A stretch of DNA of 27,695 nt from CAYZXK01 sp964482395 (GTDB lineage: Bacteria; Planctomycetota; Phycisphaerae; UBA1845; Fen-1342). Position numbers and translations under genes: made by a program. The notes below the pieces were generated by a model that did no database searches, was not told the origin of the DNA, and saw only the letters and a list, made by a program, of their open reading frames with translations. Below, piece after piece: positions 24,018-27,695 of this stretch. Position 1 is the stretch's first letter. Every line of letters starts with the position of its first letter. The stretch covers positions 1 through 27,695 of the forward strand of contig CAYZXK010000212.1 of assembly GCA_964482395.1 (NCBI GenBank). The letters are read 5' to 3'.

Positions 24018-25319
24018 ATGCGGAAGAATTACATCCTCGACGCCAACATTCTGATCCACGACCCCTACTCGATCCTCCACTTCGCGGACAACACGGTCAT
24101 CATTCCGGTCGGAGTCATCAGCGAGCTTGACCGTTTCAAAAAAGAAGCCAGCGACCGCGGGTTCAGCGCCCGGGCCGTGGTTCGGCTGCTGGACGGACTG
24201 CGCAACGGACAAAGCCTGGCCGCCGGCGTGAAGCTGGAAAGTGGCGGGATCCTCAAGGTCTACTGCGAGCCGGAACGGGTTCTGGAAGGCAGTAGTGGCC
24301 CGGCCGACGTGGAGATCCTCCGGGTCGCCCGAGCCATCAAGCAGGCCGAGCCGGATACGCCGGTGATAATCGTCACCAAGGACATCAACCTGCGGATCCG
24401 GGCGGATGCGGCCGGCTTGAGGGCTGAGGACTACGAGTCTGACCACGTGCCGCTGGCCGAGGTGGCCCGCCCGGACACCGAACTGACCGTCACCGCCGAG
24501 CAGTTGGACGAGTTCCGACGCCACGGACGCCTGAGCCTGAGCGGGCTCGGGCTGCGGGCCAACCAGTACGTGCTCCTGCGCACCGGCGAGAACCACCAGG
24601 GCACCGCCTTGGCCCGCCGGGATGCGACCTCCGAGCAACTGATCGCCCTTCGGGATCCGCCCGGCGGCCTGTGGGGCATCCACCCCCGGAACAAGGAGCA
24701 GTACTACGCGATCGATGCCCTGCTGGACGAACGCGTCAGTCTGGTGTCACTGATGGGCAAGGCCGGCACCGGAAAAACGCTGCTGGCTCTTGCGGCCGCC
24801 ATGTACCAGACTTTCCGCAAGCGGCTCTACCGCGGCATACTGGTGTGCCGCCCCATCGTTCCGGTCGGGCGTGATCTGGGATTCCTGCCCGGCGATCTCG
24901 GCAGCAAGCTGGCCCCCTGGGTCAAGCCGATTACCGACACCATCGAGTTCCTGCTGGATGCCGGCGGCTGCGTGAAGGGTCACGGGGATGAAGCCAGTCT
25001 CATACGAGCCGGACTGATCGAGATTCAGCCGTTGACCTACATTCGTGGCCGCAGCATCGCCAAGCGGTTCGTGGTGATCGACGAGGCCCAGAACCTCACT
25101 CCCCTGGAGGTCAAAACCGTGATCACGCGGGTGGGCCAGGCGGCCAAGGTGGTTCTGACCGGCGACCCCTGGCAGATCGACAATCCCTACGTGGACCGCA
25201 ACAGCAGCGGGTTCATCTATCTCATCAACCGTTTCGCCGGCGAACCGCTGGCCGCCCACGTGGAGCTGCGCAAAGGCGAACGCAGCCCGCTGGCAGAACT
25301 GGCCGCCAACCTGCTCTGA
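24018..25319 (+). CDS. PIN domain-PhoH ATPase fusion (PhoH2/YlaK-type)
   Basis: The 433-residue product fuses two domains. Residues ~1-150 form a PIN ribonuclease domain with D8 (ILDANIL), E36 (VISELDRFKKEA) and later acidic residues around VTKDINLRIRAD, consistent with a metal-ion active site. Residues ~225-433 form a PhoH-type P-loop ATPase, with Walker A GKAGTGKT near 245, the PhoH-typical CRPIVPVGRDLGFLPGDL, Walker B VVIDEAQN near 352, and VLTGDPWQIDNPY. PhoH2 proteins are described as coupled RNA helicase/RNases, sometimes with a small upstream antitoxin-like gene. I see no such partner here; the upstream gene is divergent. No Shine-Dalgarno precedes the ATG; TAAACT lies 6 nt upstream as a possible -10. 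Confidence 0.92.
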   Translation: MRKNYILDANILIHDPYSILHFADNTVIIPVGVISELDRFKKEASDRGFSARAVVRLLDGLRNGQSLAAGVKLESGGILKVYCEPERVLEGSSGPADVEILRVARAIKQAEPDTPVIIVTKDINLRIRADAAGLRAEDYESDHVPLAEVARPDTELTVTAEQLDEFRRHGRLSLSGLGLRANQYVLLRTGENHQGTALARRDATSEQLIALRDPPGGLWGIHPRNKEQYYAIDALLDERVSLVSLMGKAGTGKTLLALAAAMYQTFRKRLYRGILVCRPIVPVGRDLGFLPGDLGSKLAPWVKPITDTIEFLLDAGGCVKGHGDEASLIRAGLIEIQPLTYIRGRSIAKRFVVIDEAQNLTPLEVKTVITRVGQAAKVVLTGDPWQIDNPYVDRNSSGFIYLINRFAGEPLAAHVELRKGERSPLAELAANLL

Positions 25320-25435
25320 CGACCTCCGCCGCAGCCCCCATGGGTGCCTGCCCGGCCGCGATCGAGCCGGCCAACAATGCGACCGCCAGTTGGACCAGCC
25401 GGCGTTAACCCGTAGGCCGGAACCGAACCTCCCCT
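25320..25435. other. Short convergent intergenic region phoH2/copA
   Basis: This is the only non-overlapping convergent junction in the window. It holds GC-rich partial inverted repeats around 25350-25375 but no hairpin with a U-tract on either strand, so I do not call a terminator. Confidence 0.4.
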
Positions 25436-27652
25436 TCAGCGCAGCCGCAGCGAGTTCCCCACCACGGTCAGCGAACTGCACATCATGGCCGCACTGGCCA
25501 GCACGGGCGGCACAGGTGCGAGCATGGCCAGGGGGAGCATGACCAGGTTGTAGGCCAGTGCCCAGAACAGGTTCTGCCGCATGATTCTCAGGCTGGCTCG
25601 AGCGATGCGGACCGTTTCGGCGATCAAGGTCGGCGAGTAGCCCACCAACGAGATGTCGGCTGCCTCACGGGCCACGTCCGCGCCAGTGCCCAAAGCGATC
25701 CCGACGTCGGCGGCCGCTAGTGCCGGGGCATCGTTGATTCCGTCGCCGACCATTGCCACCGTCTGGCCCTCAGCCACGAGCTGCTGAACGCGCTCCAGTT
25801 TCTCCTGTGGACTTAGCTGAGCCTGATATTCCTCTATACCCAGTTCCGCGGCGACCCGGGCGACCGCGATCGCACGGTCGCCGGAAAGGACTCTGAGCCG
25901 TACGCCCAGCTTTCGCAGGGCTTGCACCGCGGCCCTCGCCTGCGGGTGTGGCGGATCGGCAAATGCCAGCAGTCCGACCAGCTCGCGGTCTACGCCAACC
26001 CAGACCACGCTCAGCCCCTCGGCCGTTAGTGCTTCCGCGCGAGCCAGACCCGCGCGGGTGTCGGTGCCGTTTTCACGCAGCCAGGCCTCGCTGCCCACGC
26101 TCACCTGTGCTCCAGCAACCTGCCCACTTACTCCCTTCCCGGGACTGGACCGGAAATGGTCGGTTTGCGGCGGCCGGATGCCGCGCTGCCGGGCCGCCTG
26201 CCATACCGCCCGGGCCAGCGGATGTTCGCTGAACTGCGCGACCGCGCTGGCGGCCCGAAGGATGTCCTCCTCCCCCGACCGACCGCAGACGCAGATTCGC
26301 TCCAGGGCCGGCCGCCCGAGCGTCATAGTTCCGGTTTTGTCCAGCAGAACCACGCGTATGTGTCCGGCGGCCTCAAGAGCTGCCGCATCGCGTACCAGAA
26401 TGCCACGTCGGGCCGCCCGGGTGGTGCCGACCAGAACCGCGGTCGGGATCGCCAGACCGAGGGCACACGGACAAGCCACGACCAGGACGGCGATCATCCG
26501 CTGGATTGCCCAGGTCGTCTCTGCACCGGCCAACCATTTCCAGCCGATCAGCGTGGATACCGCGATCAGAATCACTGCGGGCACGAACCTGGCGGCGAGT
26601 CGATCGGCCAGACGCTGCCAGGGTGTTTTGGTGGCCTGGGCCTGCTGGACGAGCTGCGCGATGCGGGCGGCCGCACTGGTGCTGCCGGTGGCGGTGGCCC
26701 GGATTTCCAGTAGACCGTCCGCCACCCAGGTGCCCCCGAAAACCCGGTCCCCTGGACCACGCTGCACCGGGAGCGATTCTCCGGTGAGCATGCTCTCATC
26801 CAGCGTGGCTTGGCCCCAACTCACCTCCCCGTCCACCGGGACCGGGGCATGAGCGGCCACTCGCAGTCGGTCACCTGGACGCACGGCTTGCACCGGGATG
26901 ATTTCCGTCCGGTCGTCGAGCACGCGGCAGGCGGTTTGGGGAATTCGCCGAGCCAAGGCCTCCAGTGCCGCAGAAGCCTGCCCGCGAGCCCGGGCCTCCA
27001 GGTACTTTCCCAGCCCGACCAGCAGCACAATCAGGACGGCGGTATCCAAGAGTATCAACTGGTGGATTCCGGTCGCGACCCCGAGCAGACTGCTGCCCAG
27101 GGCAGTCATTGCCCCCAGACTCACCAGCAGGTCCATATTGGCCCGGCCGGCCAGTAATGCCCGGCTGGCACCCAACAGCATTGGACCCGCGGCCGCTGCC
27201 ACCACGCCCAGGGTTAGCGCGATTTGCACCGGCCAAGCCGCCCGAGGTGCTAGAAGGTGATCCAACCAGAGCGGCCATCCGTCCGGCCGGATGGCGACTC
27301 CCACGTGGGCTGCAATCACCGGGAGCCCCAGCAGAAGGGCCAGCAGCAAGCGATGTTGCTGCCGACGAAGTTGGGCGGTCTGGGCTGAAACGGCCGGCGC
27401 CTCCCGTTCCGGCTCACGCAAGAATGCCTGATAACCTGCCTTCCTGACCGCCTCGGCCAGGGCCGGCACCGTGTCCGGGGTGGCCTGGTCGGTCAGCCAG
27501 ACGGTGGCCTGTTGGGTGAGCAGGTTGGCGCTGGCTTGGGCGACGCCGGGGACCCGGCGGAGGGCGCCCTCCACGCTGGCCACGCAGCCGGCGCAGTGCA
27601 GGCCGCTGAGGGTTAGCTCGACCTGCCGGGCGGCAGGGGTGCTTGGGGTCAT
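25436..27652 (-). CDS. copA: Cu(I)-exporting P1B-type ATPase
   Basis: The 738-residue product is a heavy-metal P-type ATPase that pumps copper out of the cytoplasm. An N-terminal metal-binding HMA domain has GLHCAGC (C20, C23). The actuator loop has TGES, and the transmembrane metal site is CPC in VACPCALGLAIP near 391. The phosphorylated Asp is in DKTGTMT near 437, the HP motif is SEHPLARAV near 477, and the hinge is GDGINDAPAL near 635. TM7 has YN and TM8 has MCSS, the residues that mark the Cu(I) (P1B-1) subgroup; silver would also be carried. No copper regulator or chaperone gene is adjacent. ATG 27652 has no Shine-Dalgarno; TATTAT ends 6 nt upstream, suggesting a leaderless mRNA. Confidence 0.94.
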   Translation of the reverse strand: MTPSTPAARQVELTLSGLHCAGCVASVEGALRRVPGVAQASANLLTQQATVWLTDQATPDTVPALAEAVRKAGYQAFLREPEREAPAVSAQTAQLRRQQHRLLLALLLGLPVIAAHVGVAIRPDGWPLWLDHLLAPRAAWPVQIALTLGVVAAAAGPMLLGASRALLAGRANMDLLVSLGAMTALGSSLLGVATGIHQLILLDTAVLIVLLVGLGKYLEARARGQASAALEALARRIPQTACRVLDDRTEIIPVQAVRPGDRLRVAAHAPVPVDGEVSWGQATLDESMLTGESLPVQRGPGDRVFGGTWVADGLLEIRATATGSTSAAARIAQLVQQAQATKTPWQRLADRLAARFVPAVILIAVSTLIGWKWLAGAETTWAIQRMIAVLVVACPCALGLAIPTAVLVGTTRAARRGILVRDAAALEAAGHIRVVLLDKTGTMTLGRPALERICVCGRSGEEDILRAASAVAQFSEHPLARAVWQAARQRGIRPPQTDHFRSSPGKGVSGQVAGAQVSVGSEAWLRENGTDTRAGLARAEALTAEGLSVVWVGVDRELVGLLAFADPPHPQARAAVQALRKLGVRLRVLSGDRAIAVARVAAELGIEEYQAQLSPQEKLERVQQLVAEGQTVAMVGDGINDAPALAAADVGIALGTGADVAREAADISLVGYSPTLIAETVRIARASLRIMRQNLFWALAYNLVMLPLAMLAPVPPVLASAAMMCSSLTVVGNSLRLR

Positions 27653-27658
27653 GTTTAT

Positions 27659-27664
27659 ATAATA
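27659..27664 (-). promoter_or_regulatory. Possible -10 element of copA
   Basis: On the minus strand TATTAT is followed by ATAAAC and then the ATG, which would place the transcription start at or next to the start codon. No TTGACA-like -35 is seen 16-19 bp upstream, and the window ends nearby. Confidence 0.4.
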
Positions 27665-27695
27665 GGCGGGCCGGCCGGCGGCAGTGGGCCGGGGA

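Noticed and set aside
1..27695. CRISPR arrays, insertion sequences, integrases, att sites or phage genes
   Set aside because: No regularly spaced direct repeats, transposase or integrase motifs, or terminal inverted repeats were found; gene content is chromosomal.

Overview
The window is high-GC, densely coded bacterial DNA that reads as a planctomycete, most likely of the Phycisphaerae or a related lineage. The clues are two PEP-CTERM surface proteins, a VCBS/FG-GAP protein ending in dockerin-type repeats of the 'DINPFVAL' style common in that phylum, an LptD-type outer-membrane assembly protein, flagellar genes, and selenoprotein biology. There is no sign of a phage, transposon, integron or CRISPR array. 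No rRNA or tRNA gene was recognised. The taxonomic call is inference from gene content.

Layout. 1-714: the 3' end of a coiled-coil protein gene, a strong intrinsic terminator, and a long gap. 715-4837: an exported DUF4139 protein, convergent with a HIT-family nucleotide phosphorylase/hydrolase and a lipoprotein esterase. 4838-8436: selD, divergent from the 16S rRNA methyltransferase rsmA, then a lipoprotein alpha/beta hydrolase and a small unknown protein on the minus strand. 8437-13723: queG (queuosine synthesis), two tandem paralogous 260-residue PEP-CTERM proteins with a clear promoter and a terminator, then the VCBS/dockerin protein. 13538-18238: purF on the minus strand, divergent from lptD. 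18446-22053: fliD-fliS. 22037-27652: a GT-C membrane glycosyltransferase, a PIN-PhoH ATPase, and a Cu(I)-exporting P1B-type ATPase.

The most important correction is at selD. A standard ORF call gives a protein lacking its catalytic N-terminus. Reading upstream through an in-frame TGA (6199-6201, complement) restores the full 350-residue enzyme, with selenocysteine exactly where other SelD proteins carry the catalytic Cys. A 9-bp hairpin with a G/U apical loop lies 24 nt after the TGA and is a good bacterial SECIS candidate. The organism therefore probably both makes and uses selenocysteine, and its selenophosphate synthetase is itself a selenoprotein.

Other points of interest: four of the five convergent gene pairs overlap at their 3' ends (17 to 186 bp); the dockerin protein runs 62 codons antisense into purF; FliD is about twice the usual size and carries four internal hook-IN-like repeats; and the PEP-CTERM pair has a long leader hairpin and a possible attenuator-like pair of alternative hairpins. 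Most genes look like ordinary chromosomal housekeeping or envelope genes rather than a transferred island.
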